Shown here: positions 12,907 to 24,859 of the stretch, in pieces | How positions within the stretch are numbered: position 1 is the first letter of the stretch | Layout of the letters: the number at the start of each line of letters is the position of its first letter | From: Dryococelus australis | Lineage: Eukaryota > Arthropoda > Insecta > Phasmatodea > Phasmatidae | Length of the DNA: 64,000 bases | NCBI GenBank assembly: GCA_029891345.1 | Contig: CM056993.1 | Coordinates: 228,668,765 to 228,732,764 of the forward strand | Reading direction: 5' to 3' | Position numbers and translations under genes: made by a program | The notes under the pieces: generated by a model | Databases searched by the model: none | What the model was told of the DNA's origin: nothing | Seen by the model: only the letters and a program-made list of their open reading frames with translations

Positions 12907-13531
12907 CAGGATGTTGCTAAATTACATGTCAATACTTTGGGGAACATCCATCTCATCTGGAGGATGAAAAAATGTTATATGAACATAGGTCCGAAAACGC
13001 TTCGTTTCTTTACTACAGCTCATAATACATAACGTAGAGTGTATGACCCGCGGGCTGGATCATGTGACTGTGGAATACTTTCACAGCTGCTATTGGCAGC
13101 CCCATTCCAGCCTCCGAGGAGCCCTGATTTGAATCTACTAGACTTTTATGTGTGGGGACACTTGAAGGCACTTATGTATGTAACCAGAGTGGATGATATG
13201 TACACCTTTCGTAACCGTATTGTGACGGCTGCGAAACTATCAGGAATACTCCAGGGAGTCATCAATGCATCAGGGAGTCCATGCAATGGCGGGTTGATGC
13301 ATGTTCCTGCTGATGGTGAGCATTTTGAACATTTCCTTTAGTGCCGACGATCGGCATTCTCAGACGTGTTCCTGCTCTGTACGGTTCCTGCTCTTCTTGG
13401 TATAGAGTCGTAGTGTGAGGTGTCGTGTATAATCCAAACGAATGCTGGAATGGCATTCCTCAGTAACATGATCCAGCCCGCGGTCCATACAATGTAACTT
13501 ACGTATTCACATGCAATTTTGCAACATTCTA
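12907..13531 (+). mobile_element. Internally deleted mariner-like element with transposase tail
   Basis: About 625 bp, TA before the left end (CAGGATGTTGC) and a degraded right end (GCAACATTCT then TATA). It is the second member of the family at 6335-7038. The frame 13039-13341 contains the transposase C-terminus: PPRSPDLNLLDFYVWGHLKA, a YVTRVDD segment and a terminal GEHFEHFL, the usual end of DUF4817-type arthropod transposases. The N-terminal DNA-binding part and first catalytic blocks are deleted. Both ends carry the CCGCGGGCTGGATCATGT-like subterminal repeat in inverted orientation. Confidence 0.87.
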
Positions 13532-14343
13532 TATATATCAGCCATATTTCTGCCTCCTCCAGTGGATTGGTGGTTATTTTGACAGTTTTTAAAATGTGAC
13601 TTATTTCCTGTTTCATTTTGGTATGCATCCTTCTATAGCCTGTAATACAGTGACTACCGCAGGCTTCGCGTCTAGTTTCGATGCGTTTATTGAGGCACTC
13701 TGTCAAGTTGTTACAAGTGTAAAACAATTATGACAAATCTTATTCAAATTATTTATGCATAGGTGTAACAAAATGCAGTTTCCAATGGCCGCCAAACGAA
13801 TGACTTCAATTTTAATTAAACCTTGCGATATAAACGGTTTTCCTTATTTCTCTGCCAGTTTCACTGTAAGTTAAATTGCACATAGTTTCATGTATGGACA
13901 TGTTTTAAAATTTTTGTTTAAAAAATGCTGAGTTTTGCAGCGTGGGACTAAATTTACAAATTATGACCGCTAATGAAAACCAAAAACTGACTCTTCGTTT
14001 CATTAACTCGTAGAACGAATACGAGGTGTGCATTTCAGTTGTGCGGTAACCAATAACATTTCCAATAGCGAGTAGCTTTACTCGCGTCACAATATTGTCA
14101 AAACCACATAGCACATTGTCTATTGAAATAAGTTCTTTGATATGTTTATACCATACGTTTGACTACGGTGTAGAGGAAATATGATGTATTCGAATTGCAA
14201 GAGTTATAATTTATTTCGTAATGAGATTGGTTTAATTTCAAAATCAAGTGTAAACGAACAGAACATTTTTGTATGAAAGCGTGATTTTTAATGTTCGTTT
14301 GCCAACTTTTGGGCCAGTGTAGGGCATACGCGTAAGACAAAAC
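13532..14343. other. Intergenic, nothing recognised
   Basis: Minus-strand frames within 13338-14340 show no domain. Confidence 0.45.
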
Positions 14344-14444
14344 ACGGTTTATTTAGTTTCTAGAGTGTGGTTTATTGAGTTTCTAGTGTGTGGTTTATTC
14401 CGTTTCTAGTGTGTGGTTTATTTAGTTTCTGGTGTGTGGTTTAG
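14344..14444. repeat. 23-bp tandem repeat, about 4 copies
   Basis: Units of the type TGTGGTTTATTGAGTTTCTA followed by GTG. Copies differ at one to three positions. Confidence 0.9.
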
Positions 14445-15500
14445 CTGGTCGCGAAAATTAAGAGCTTACAACTTCTCTCTGTTCCGACGGTAAAGAGCAC
14501 AATTTTGGAAGCTCTGCTCAAGAACCACTGTACTCCTCAGTTTGTATCCTTCGCCAAACTCTATGCAAAACTAAAAGTGCTTCTAATACCGGTTGGAAAG
14601 GCAGTATTAGAAGTTTACTAAAAGGAAAATTTCCCCTACTAAGTAACCGCTAGTGTGGGCAAGGTACCATAATTTCTCAAATTTCGACGTAAAAACACAG
14701 GATAATTGCAACAATAATAAATAAAATATAAAACAAATTCGTAGTAACTGATAGAAATTTTCTCTTTATAATTCGCATAGCTTTATATTTTAACCAAACA
14801 CTACCTTTTGGAACAATGCACACCTAGTGGTCGGAATTTTCCTTATGCTAAATTCTCCCATAAGAAATCACGTTTTATTCCTAACCTGCAGTAGAAATAA
14901 TCTTCGTAAAACACTTAATGGCGAAACTTACGTTGCTACGGGCCTTATTACTTTCCCTATGCGCCAGCCGAGAGAAAACATGTAACCTATAGAAACCGAA
15001 ATGTATTATTTATGTGCCAGTTCGTACTGCAATGTTTGTAATGCAAAAGATAACAAAACATTTTGCCATAAATTAAAACACATCACTCGCCACACAACGT
15101 AAAGTCTTAGAAATATTTGACGTAATTCGCTACCAACATAACTGGGATCCTGAACGTCAATGTGTACGGTAGCATATATGCAGTTAAGGTGACCGCCTGG
15201 TTGAAGGAATTTTGCACGTCCGAGGCCTAAATGTGTGGGAGCGCTAGGGGCTACCGAGACATGCGCATCAACTCGCTCATCGCCTCTACGCACAAAGCAC
15301 TGAACTGGCGTGCAGTCTTGCCGTCAATAATGCGCCTCTATTAGACTTTCATTTTATGACGTCATAATACGATTAATGGCTTGATGCATGTCCCTACACC
15401 TTTTAATGTTGCGGAATATTCATACCTAAAAATTCCCGTGAAAACACCCGTCTGAGCCATTTTCACTGTCACAAAATTATCCTTTAGAGAGAAATTTAGG
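14445..15500. other. Intergenic, nothing recognised
   Basis: No domain-bearing frame or repeat recognised. Confidence 0.45.
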
Positions 15501-16585
15501 AACTGATAAACGTATACAGACGCGTAACGTATCTTAAGTGCTATTCGTAAATAGTCCTCACTCAGACTCGTTGGACTGTTTTCAATAAAACGTCTTCCGC
15601 TGGAGCTCTGCACACCGTTCGACGGCCTACCAAGGCGGCCACCTTAAAGGGGAAGTGATAGTTTTTTTTCCACTAAATGCTCACTTCACCACGAACAGCG
15701 TACACGACAACGGCCGGAACAGCATGCAGCTGTGCCTGTAACTGTCTGCGCAGGAGAGCCGTTGAAAATTGCTGACCAGCCCCGAGGGGGAACCACTCAT
15801 TGAACCAATCAATGTTAGTTGCAGGGAGTGCCCTCTGTCCACTCGTCTATTGACGCTGGAACTGTGGCGACGCCGTCTGCCCGTCCTGCGTCGATAACAC
15901 GAATAATTCCGTCCTGGCGCCACTTTTCAGTGCGCTGGACGCCCGCGACTCAGGAAAAAAACAAATGACGCAGAGAGAGCCGACCACGGAAATGTCAATA
16001 ACTCCATGTGGACATTCCAGTTTTTTTCTAGCACATCTTCAGTTTCAAAAACAAAATTAATTTGGTGATTTTTAAATAAACACAGGATGATCCGCCTAAC
16101 GTGGACACCGCCAACATTTTCGAAACGGTCGCAGATCACAAAACACGGTTTACGATAAATTAAATAACGTACGGGGGCAAACAATTTGTCACGAAGTAAC
16201 TATACGTAATACGTGTATGGACAGAAATAATTAAACCACATATGATTTTCCCCTGGATACATACATTTATTTCAAAGGCGTCTGAAAGTACGTGCAAAGA
16301 AGAATTCTGTGATATAGCATATGCAATGGAAAGTGACCCAGAAACGTCAAGAAATAATGTCCAAATATGATTCAAGTTGGGTGGATCGATAGCATGGCAC
16401 AGAGGGCCTGTACTAACAGCTGTAAACAAATTCTTCGTATCGTTAGCCGTGAGATGGGCGTCCGATTGGGATACCTTTTGCCATACATTTTGGACGGATT
16501 GCTTGGTATTTCTGCCACACCCACCGTAAATAAGTAATAGAGCATCCAGTATTTCCTCATTCATAAACTTCAGTGAGTACGTACA
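15500..16585 (-). pseudogene. DUF4817-type transposase N-terminal relic, interrupted
   Basis: Read on the minus strand, 16564 to about 16500 gives MNEEILDALLLIYGGCGRN, matching the helix-turn-helix start of DUF4817 mariner-like transposases. A one-base frame change near 16490 moves the continuation (KMYGKRYPNRTPISRLTIRR) to a second frame. About 750 bp of unrelated sequence follows. At about 15640-15580 a candidate next block (GRRTVCRAPAEDVLL...) resembles the linker before the second helix-turn-helix. The first part is clear; membership of the second block and an insertion between them are tentative. No ends or DDE blocks were found. Confidence 0.6.
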
Positions 16586-17409
16586 GCCACACACTTCAAA
16601 ACCACTTACCATAACAAATCACGTAGACTGGTGCTGCGCTGCTGTAAGGCAGCAGTCCCGCCAGGATCTCTCACTACGCGTGTTGCTTGCTTATAGCTGT
16701 GAACACAGACATTGAGTAAATATACACACTAGAGTGGCAATGGTATACGAAAAAGTTGGACGAGTTTTATGTGTTACTTCCGCGAATGATCCAGAGGAGC
16801 GCTAGAGTTCTCGAAGACGTCATCCGCACAGTGTTGCCAGTTCCGCAGCCGGTAACAGTATGTCATAACCGTGGCCTCGGCTCACCCACGTGTTCGTTAT
16901 AATTCTACCAGAGGCGAGCCTGTCACACGCGAGTTACCAGAATTCGTTGCAGCTGTGAATACCCAACTCTTGATTTACTAGTGGTGGCCGTGGCATGTGT
17001 TTCGTTTATGTCGTAGAATTTTTTGTTTCCTGAAATTTGCAGCAATATCAACTAATATTTGGTTTTATTTACCTCTGCGAAAATTAATTATCATAAATAT
17101 ACAACGGTCATTGTTTTTAATTAAAATAAATTATTTTTTTTATGGTTTACATTGTGCAGTCGAGAGAAATATATGTTAGACGCACGATGGTCTACAAATG
17201 AACGCAATGTTTATAGTTTGCGGTTGTGATCTGCTACAAAGGTGACTGTTCGTAAAAATAATCAGTACGTTCAATGTGTAGATTAAAGTGTGTTTAAGAC
17301 TGTGTCCGAACGTAGGAATGTACTTGTGTATATAAGAATACTACACTCGGCTCGATATGTGATACATTCCGATAGGCATACTTATTGCATCCCTTCCAGC
17401 AACTAGTTA
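16586..17409. other. Intergenic, nothing recognised
   Basis: No gene or repeat recognised up to the TA flanking the palindromic MITE. Confidence 0.45.
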
Positions 17410-17659
17410 CACTGAGAATAATATTTTTGTGGCGGCCACAAAATTATTTTGTTAGTATTCACCCTGCCAAATATTTTGTGGTGTACACAATACATTTTTT
17501 AGCTGGCACAAAATTAGTTTTTAGTGTCCACTAAACTTTTGTGGGCACTAAAAACTTATTTTGCCGCAGCTACAAAAATTTTTGTGAACACTACAAACAA
17601 TTTGGCACGGTGAACACCAACAAAAAATTTTATGACCGCAACAAAATATTTTTTCTGTG
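17410..17659. mobile_element. Palindromic MITE with TA target duplication
   Basis: The whole 250 bp is an imperfect palindrome centred near 17535. Left arm begins CACTGAGAATAATATTTTTG and the right arm ends with its complement (…TTTTTCTGTG). TA lies immediately outside both ends (17408-17409, 17660-17661), as expected for a Tc1/mariner-mobilised MITE. Interior landmarks pair arm to arm: GGCGGCCAC with the GACCGCAAC side, CTGCCAAATATTTTG with CAATTTGGCACG. No coding capacity. Confidence 0.9.
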
Positions 17660-18906
17660 TAGCTAATATATATATATATATATATATATATGAGTCAGTA
17701 AACACAGTTATAGATAATGTATCATTAAAACTGGTAACTACTAGAGGTACATTTCTTTTTAACACTAATATTGGTATGAATAAAAATTAAATGTCAGATT
17801 GTGATATAACATTTTCCCTCACCCGTGCCGTTTACTGTTCTGCATATTAGTTATAAATTCAATTCCACGCCCGGTTTATAACAAACAAAGAAAAAAACTG
17901 GTTATGTTTATCCCGGCTCTTCCAGATAATGAAACGTTAAAGAGTATATATTGTTGAGAACTTTGTTCAGTGGCGTTTCTCGAAAGTTAATACCTCCATT
18001 CCACCCTTTATAAAAATAAATATTAGGAATATCAGTTATGAACTGCATATATATCGCTTTTCAAAATAGTGGCTTATGGGCTGTAAGGGTGCGAGACGTT
18101 CAATCATCGTTTCCCCGTGTACATGCGTATGTCATTTCCAGAGACATGTGAAACATTTACGTACGTAGATGAATACGAACGCTGCATGAACGTACATCCA
18201 TTAAGGAAAAGACATTATGTGAATTGCGGGAAAAGGACATTAATGATCACGTATAGGGGTCAACTCTAACAAAAGTTTGTTTTAAAGCGATAATACAACT
18301 GTCGTGTCTGTATGATCCAAGTTTACAATAATGATGTGGATTAGTGGATATTGTCTGAAGAGTTGACAGCTGTGTGTGTTTACATGTGCAGGAGTGTAAC
18401 AAAGCACACAATTATATATTGTACAATGAAACCTCGGACTTATAATAGTGCGAAACACGTTGACACTGAAGTGTTTATTAGTAGTGTTAACACTAACGAA
18501 CGGATGAAAACTAGACACAACAAAGACAGTCGCAATATTCAACTTCAGACTAGGCACATTACAAAATATAACTATTTCTACACTAAACATCGGTTGAATG
18601 AAATGAGTCAGTGCCAATTACTAATAGACAAGCTAAGGCTGTGTCCGAAAGAACAAATTCGTTATTTTGTAATTTGTCATTTCGTAGGTTTCAATCCGGA
18701 CGTTGTCGAGAATCACTTGTCCAGCACTCGTGGCAAAAAATTCTTACATTAACAGTAATATTTGATTTATATAAATGAAATGCTTAAAATGGACGATATA
18801 TTTCTACAATCATCACTGAACTGCTGCGAATATATTAATGAACCAGAAAATAACATAATATCCAATAACGACTTTAAAATTAAACATGTGTTGCAAAATG
18901 TATAAT
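17660..18906. other. Intergenic; TA microsatellite at 17667-17692
   Basis: A (TA)n run abuts the MITE. A 133-codon plus frame at 18351-18752 has no recognisable domain and no splice context; it could be chance or an unknown relic. Confidence 0.45.
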
Positions 18907-19501
18907 TATAGCGATAACCTGGCATCGCTACCCCGCCTAAGGTCGTGCGGGGTATAGCTGGTGGTCGAGCACAGTTATTCTAAAAACATGCCCCAGTTAG
19001 CCCAGATATAAAAGCTTTCCCGCATGGCGGTGTCCCGCCCCCTCCCCAAGATGGCACCGTGACTCTACGAAGTGTGGTAGTGAGTGAGATTTACCGAAGA
19101 CGAACGCAGCAGACGACCCTAGGCCCAGAGGAGCTCCGAGGCCAACCAGATCTATAGACTTTGGGTGAGCATAAACGCGTTTGCAGTAGGGAGCCATTCT
19201 CGTAACAAGCCATTGTCCCTTTCCACCTTGTATTAGTAATTGCGACAAGGTTAGGGAATTAACTGCGACAATATTGTGAATTTTATATGACTTCTGTTTC
19301 TGTACCCTTAACTAACGTAATTGTATTCTATTGTTCATTAAGCATAAATGTATTGTGTTCTATACTTGAAGGTTGTAATATTAAAATGTATTTTTATAAT
19401 CTGTCTATCTTATTTAGTTGCCGTCATGAGCACCCCTTCGTGACACCCCTTACCGCCTCTTACGGTAACGCAGTGTTTGATGTTGGTTCAAGTAGAGAGT
19501 A
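18907..19501 (+). repeat. 5' LTR of env-bearing retroelement
   Basis: About 595 bp, matching 31938-32540 in the same orientation from GATAACCTGGCATCGCTAC to GTTGGTTCAAGTAGAGAGTA. Shared internal landmarks: GATATAAAAG (TATA box, 19006-19015), GTGGTAGTGAGTGAGATT, and CTTAACTAACGTAATTGTAT. The first bases read TATAG here versus TGTAG in the partner. No clear target-site duplication is visible. The bases after it (19501-19540) contain GGAGGCGCCGGGT, a possible but unproven tRNA primer-binding site. Confidence 0.9.
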
Positions 19502-19894
19502 AGGGCAAGTGGTACACTAATGGAGGCGCCGGGTCTTATTCTCATCTCTTTGCAGCCAAGGTTCACCTGTTCCCAGGTCACATCATAATCGTTTCATTGC
19601 ATATCCTAACTAATATTTTCCACAGGTGTAATACCATTGAGAATAAGCCACCTTTCTTGCCCACCCATTCCCCTCAGAATGATTATTTACGTAGTTATAG
19701 TATTGCCAATTTTACCACTCTTAATGCATGCAGAATAACTTTTTCTTCATTTGCTTAAACAACTCCCTTGTGCTGTGTGCTACCGGAGTGTGTTCTCTTC
19801 TTCCTTCTTGTAGCTTGTTTAATTTTAAGTTTACACCAAGTGCGCTGCACCATATACACGAGCATACATTTTCAACACCCAGTTTACACAGTGC

Positions 19895-21110
19895 ATGGAA
19901 AGGTGCAGTCAGAAAAAAGCATCTAGAGTTTTGCAATTTCTTAAAACAGTTTTGATTGACATGAAGGATTTTGAAAATGATTTCGATGAAAGAGACAGAC
20001 AACACGCCCTTCAAAACACTACCGAAACACCTACTACTAGTCAAATCCAAAACGACGTGGTAGACACATCATTTCCTAGCTCCGGCCACCACTACCCCCT
20101 TGACACACCTCCCCCTCACAGTCCATTTCTAACTCACCATCACAATCACCTGCATCCCTCACTGAATGCTTTGGATTTCCCCTTTACAAGGAAATTGGCA
20201 TTGCTCCCCTCCCTACACGTTCGTTTCCACCCCAACCCACCACACACACATACATTAATTTCGGGCACAATCAAACACAAAACATCATGGCCAAGATCCC
20301 ACCTCCCATTAATGTAATTTTCACACAACCAGAGAAACCCCCATATTTTTCGGGGAAAACGGGGGGAAATATTCAAGAATTGTTGCAACCCTATGAAGTA
20401 GTCGCCGACATTAATGGCTGGACAGACGTCGACAAATATAAACATAATTGTTTTTCTCTGCACGACATCGCCAAGCACACCCTGGAAAACCTGACCAACC
20501 ACCGCGTCCAACCTATCACGTGAACAGAAATAAAAAACAGGTCTATGAAATGTATTTACAAGTGCCGCCGAGACAGAACGTGTCAAACATTTTAATTATT
20601 CCAAAAAACAAGCATTGAACGAGGACACACTCCGCCATATACAGACACTGTAATAGTACAGGGCACATTATAACCCCCACATGACGGACTCCTATTTCAT
20701 TAATGTCATTTGGAAAACTATTCTCCCCCCCCCCCCCCCAATTGTGGACAAGCTCATTGGACTTCCAAATGACATGCTCGAACAAATGCGCGAAAACATT
20801 CGCAGGATAGAACTTGGCATTTTCAATTACCAACAGAATGTTACACAAACCCCCGCACACCCACATTCCGTGCGCCTTTAGGCGGAAATTACTAAACTAA
20901 AACAGGAGCTTGCACAACTTTCGCTCCGCCAACGTGACTCACCCTACCCACATCAGTTCACTCAGCGACATAACTACCCAAGCTTTAGCGTTCCACAACC
21001 TCGAACAGGGTACAATTCCTCCTACCCTAGCCGTACACAGTTCTACACCTACCAACCCGTTCCAAATTTCCCAACCAAGAACATAGGATATCGTGAATTT
21101 CGTTAACCGC
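19895..21110 (+). pseudogene. Degraded gag-like region of LTR retroelement
   Basis: Gag forms the structural particle of LTR elements. Pieces lie in different frames: 19895-20317, then 20287-20523 containing PPYFSGKTGGNIQELLQPYE and VADINGWTDVDKY (a pattern typical of insect Ty3/gypsy gag near the capsid start), then 20681-20881 with DKLIGLPNDMLEQMRENIRR. At least two frame changes and stop codons separate them. A (C)13 run at 20728-20740 lies inside. No zinc-knuckle was seen. The block is too short for a complete gag. Assignment rests on pattern recall. Confidence 0.6.
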
Positions 21111-21907
21111 CACACTCTTTTGGTAATCATCGTGGCGGAGTCAATCACACACATAGTTTTCCCCAGCACCACGACAACACCGCTTAATTTCCCCACAATA
21201 CTGCCAGCACAGCTCACTACAACAGGGTACCTGCTCCCACACCTCCGTCACGTGCATACCACAGAACACAAGTACCCTGCTATCAGTCAAAAAACTTCCC
21301 CATGAGGAAGTAAAACACGCCACCCCGACGACGAAAGCGTCCATGTTAGGGCCGCGTGTAATGCAATTTTTAGCAAAGTGGTGCCCAGCAGATCGTATGC
21401 AGAAATTGCGAGGTTTAATCTCACAGGGGTAAAATTGCAGCCAAGCTCTAGTTTGTCGCCTATCATTTTACCCAGCCGTGTTGTTGACCGTAACCCAGCA
21501 CAAGAACGCCACTCTCGGATCCATTTTGCCAAACCCCGTGAACCACATTGTTCTGCCAGGTTGAGTAAAGTCCCTGTCCTGTAACCACTAAGTAAACAAC
21601 TCTCCATTCCGCCTTCTGTAAAGCGGTCACACAATATGCTGACACATCGAACAGCGTATCAGAAGCCCGCCCTCAGCTACTCTCGCAAGTGCAGCATTTA
21701 TCCCCCCGCACAATTCAGGTCGCAGTTGCCACACCTTCAGAGCCCCCTTACGCGAGAATGCAACGTTGCTACATCGCAGCGATTCATAGCTGTGCAATGG
21801 GCAATTCACGGTCCACATAGCCTAACTAGCGATACCTGCGCGTTGTGCCTCTACATATGACATAAAAGTCATCAAACCAAATAATTTTTATTTTTCGATG
21901 GACGTCG
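21111..21907 (+). other. Unassigned interior between gag-like and env-like parts
   Basis: This is where pol would be expected, but under 0.8 kb is available. Short plus frames at 21378-21584 and 21636-21860 have no reverse transcriptase, protease or integrase motif that I can recognise. Confidence 0.5.
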
Positions 21908-23735
21908 GTGACCGTTTTCGCCGATTTAAAAATAAATTTGGGCTGTCCTGGGTCGTACCACGCCCACGTGGTGCGGCGCTATCTCCGCCCATATCACCAT
22001 AGCGACCTTGTTTTTTGTTCTTTTGTTGCAACAGCTAGACTCTACCCGGAGCCGGCCTACCATACCCACACAGGCTTATACTATGTCACGGCGGTGCCTG
22101 ACGTAGTATATGAGACAAGCATTCCGCTGGTATACAAACTCCAGCTGCAGTTTCTGTCCCCGCCTGAAGTTCTGGACCAATTCCTCCAAATTGCTTGTGC
22201 CGACCACAACAAGAAGACGTGTAAAAATGACAAAATTTTGTACGATTACATGTAGAGAATAGAAGCGGAGTACTGAGAGATTGCCACACCTACATCATTA
22301 CCACTTTCCATGTAAAGCGCGGCATTCAAGTCATAGGAGAGGTGTGTAGTTGGTGCTGCAACTTATTAACGAACAAGCACCTTCACGCTCTCCTACAAAA
22401 CGACTTAAGCCTTGACCAGCAAATCCGAGAACTCCCAGTCAAAATTTACAATACACACGCGTTGAATGTTTCTTTCAATATTGTTAATGATATCACCCAC
22501 AAAGTAGAAAGCAAAATCAACTCCCTATCCGAGGTTATAAATGGCATAACTACTGTATTTAAGTCCCAACAAACTGTATTTAGTACGGCTCGCTCTTTCG
22601 AAACACAAGTCCATTCAACTGTGACAAGTGTTTTACACCTTATGAACAACCTCATCATCGAACATTCCATTGAATCATTCATCCACTCATGCCAACTACA
22701 TCAACTGCCTCTTGCAGTAGTAAACAAAACTCAACTCACTCACATCCTCACGTCCTTGCTGGAACAGCTCCGCAAAATTAATCTTACGCTCAGGAACAAT
22801 CAAGGAACTATATAAGTCATATTCTCTTGAATTCACTGAGTGCTCGTTTTCAGAGCAGCAGTTAGTAATTAAATTGCAAGTGCCTATAATCGATGTTCAT
22901 TCTCAATGGCATGTTTATCACGCCAAGTCTGTCCCGTATCAATTCAACAATCATTCCTGCACACTCCAACTGCCATCTCCTCTCATCGCAATCGACCACA
23001 AAAAAGAATCTGTTAAGGAAAATTCACCACCCACTCACCCCTCCCAGGATGTTGTATTCCTCCCACCCGATGCTCTCATTGGCGACAATGCCAAATGTAT
23101 CACCTCAGCCATTTTGTTTATTGACGTCACATCATTGTTCACCTCATGCAAGTACCACTGCACGCCTACCGTACCTTCTCTGTCACCAATATTTTCCCTT
23201 ACTGGTTTTTTTAGCCAACCACTCTCTCAATACCACGCTGTTATTTACTAACTCATCTTTTGACAAAATCATACACACCCGCCCCTTAACAGCTGTTGAG
23301 CTCCATGTCCCGTGTGGTTGCAAGGTCACCACATCCTCCGGCATCATCACTCATGACACACATCTGTTTGATATGCGGGCTCCCATCGTCACCCTCCATC
23401 AAACGGCCATTCCGGTACATTGGCTATCTGAGCAGTCTTTCCACATTCCCCAACTGTCCCTACCAGAGGGCATTAATTTCTACAACATACCGGCTGCTCT
23501 GATTACTGATTGGCATCTCAACCATACCGACTTCCCTATTTTGCAAGGTGCTGTTCCCAGCCCTACAAGTGGGTGGCTTTTTAACTCCCCTAGCCTATTT
23601 TCCCTTGTCGACCATGCTCATTCTGACTACTTCACTCTCGCCACATTGTTTTTCCTGCTATGCATTGGGACCGCTATTTACATTGAGTTAATAAAAATAT
23701 ATACCCTCCTTATACGCCTTACTGCACCACACTGA
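21908..23735 (+). pseudogene. Env-like glycoprotein remnant of retroelement
   Basis: Three pieces in series: 21908-22255; 22342-22815, a helical segment rich in N-glycosylation-type Asn (heptad-like LPVKIYNTHALNVSFNIVND); and a C-terminal piece in the 22893-23735 frame with a Cys pair in VPCGCKVTTSSG. It ends in a hydrophobic stretch (YFTLATLFFLLCIGTAIYI, about 23627-23683) followed by a short tail and stop. This order matches the membrane-anchored envelope protein of insect errantiviruses. Frame changes and stops make it non-functional. The family is inferred from layout and membrane anchor, not from a search. Confidence 0.62.
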
Positions 23736-24790
23736 GTTGTTTAACACAAGATCACCCCCTCGGTACACTATCGCCGGAATACTCCTCTGTACCCAATTTT
23801 TTATTTTATCACATTTTACCTGCGTTATATATCGTATTCACTTCCGTACTCATGTACCTTTTACTGCAATCAATTATCTTTCGTTTCCCACCTTCATGTT
23901 GTCCTAGCTTCCTTCTACAGTATTACATTTTTTTTTGCCGATGCCTTCACGTAATTACAACTTACACCCAAAGGTCTGTGCCTAAGGATTTAATTTTCTG
24001 AGTTAATTTTGCATGCATTGTAGCAGGCTCACTTAACTTAACTATGTATTGCTGTGCAAAAGACCTACGATTGAGATGTATTTTATTTTATTTTACTTGG
24101 TTGACATACAATTTTGCCTTGTGTGTACTGGTTGTTCAATTTTTTTCTCAACGATTTTCAGATTGTTTTCACCTCCTGCCTACGGCATTTCAACGTCACC
24201 ATATAATTAAGAAATGTTACCTGATAGGGAGTGATTCCATTCAGATTAATTTTTACATCTTTCTCTATCTCAAACAGGCTATGTTGTCCCATTCGTGTCT
24301 GCGTTTATTAATGTGTATTGTCATTACGTTCACTCCCCTCTGCATGGCCTTTTAATGTGTAGATGAGTCAATTGATTATATTTTACTTTTATATGAGTCT
24401 CATATTGACCAGCAGATTCTCAGTCATAATTCAAGTCGTTTTGTGCATTCAGGTGTTATGCCTCCTGGAATTGTGGGTAATAGTACAGTTATTGAGCTTA
24501 GGCCCACAGTTTTGATTATTGCGAAACTTAAACTACATGTATACCTTGCACATTATGAATTACTATGATAACATATTTGAGTTATTGCAGTTCACGCTGC
24601 TTTTACAATTTTACGAGAATTCAGTATATATATATATATATATGTCATAATTTATGGTCAGAATGAGGTAACCCCTCCTATTTGCTGTATGATTTTATTA
24701 CTTCACCTTTGACTAGCACGAAGAAGTCGAGTATTGTCCTTTACATGAGACTAATTTCAAGTTCCTATAACCTTACCTTAGTGTCTATAC

Positions 24791-24837
<47 letters not shown>

Positions 24838-24859
24838 TTGCGAGTTAAGATAGTATTCT
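23736..24859 (+). other. Retroelement non-coding part before nested insertion
   Basis: Pyrimidine-rich then AT-rich sequence with no recognisable gene. TA microsatellite at 24624-24643, and (TA)n(TG)n at 24790-24835 immediately before the foldback element. Confidence 0.5.
24790..24835. repeat. (TA)n(TG)n microsatellite
   Basis: TA run followed by about 15 TG units, ending 24 bases left of the foldback element. Confidence 0.95.

Noticed and set aside
18351..18752. 133-codon plus-strand gene
   Set aside because: No recognisable domain, and another frame of similar length runs on the opposite strand; kept only as unassigned.
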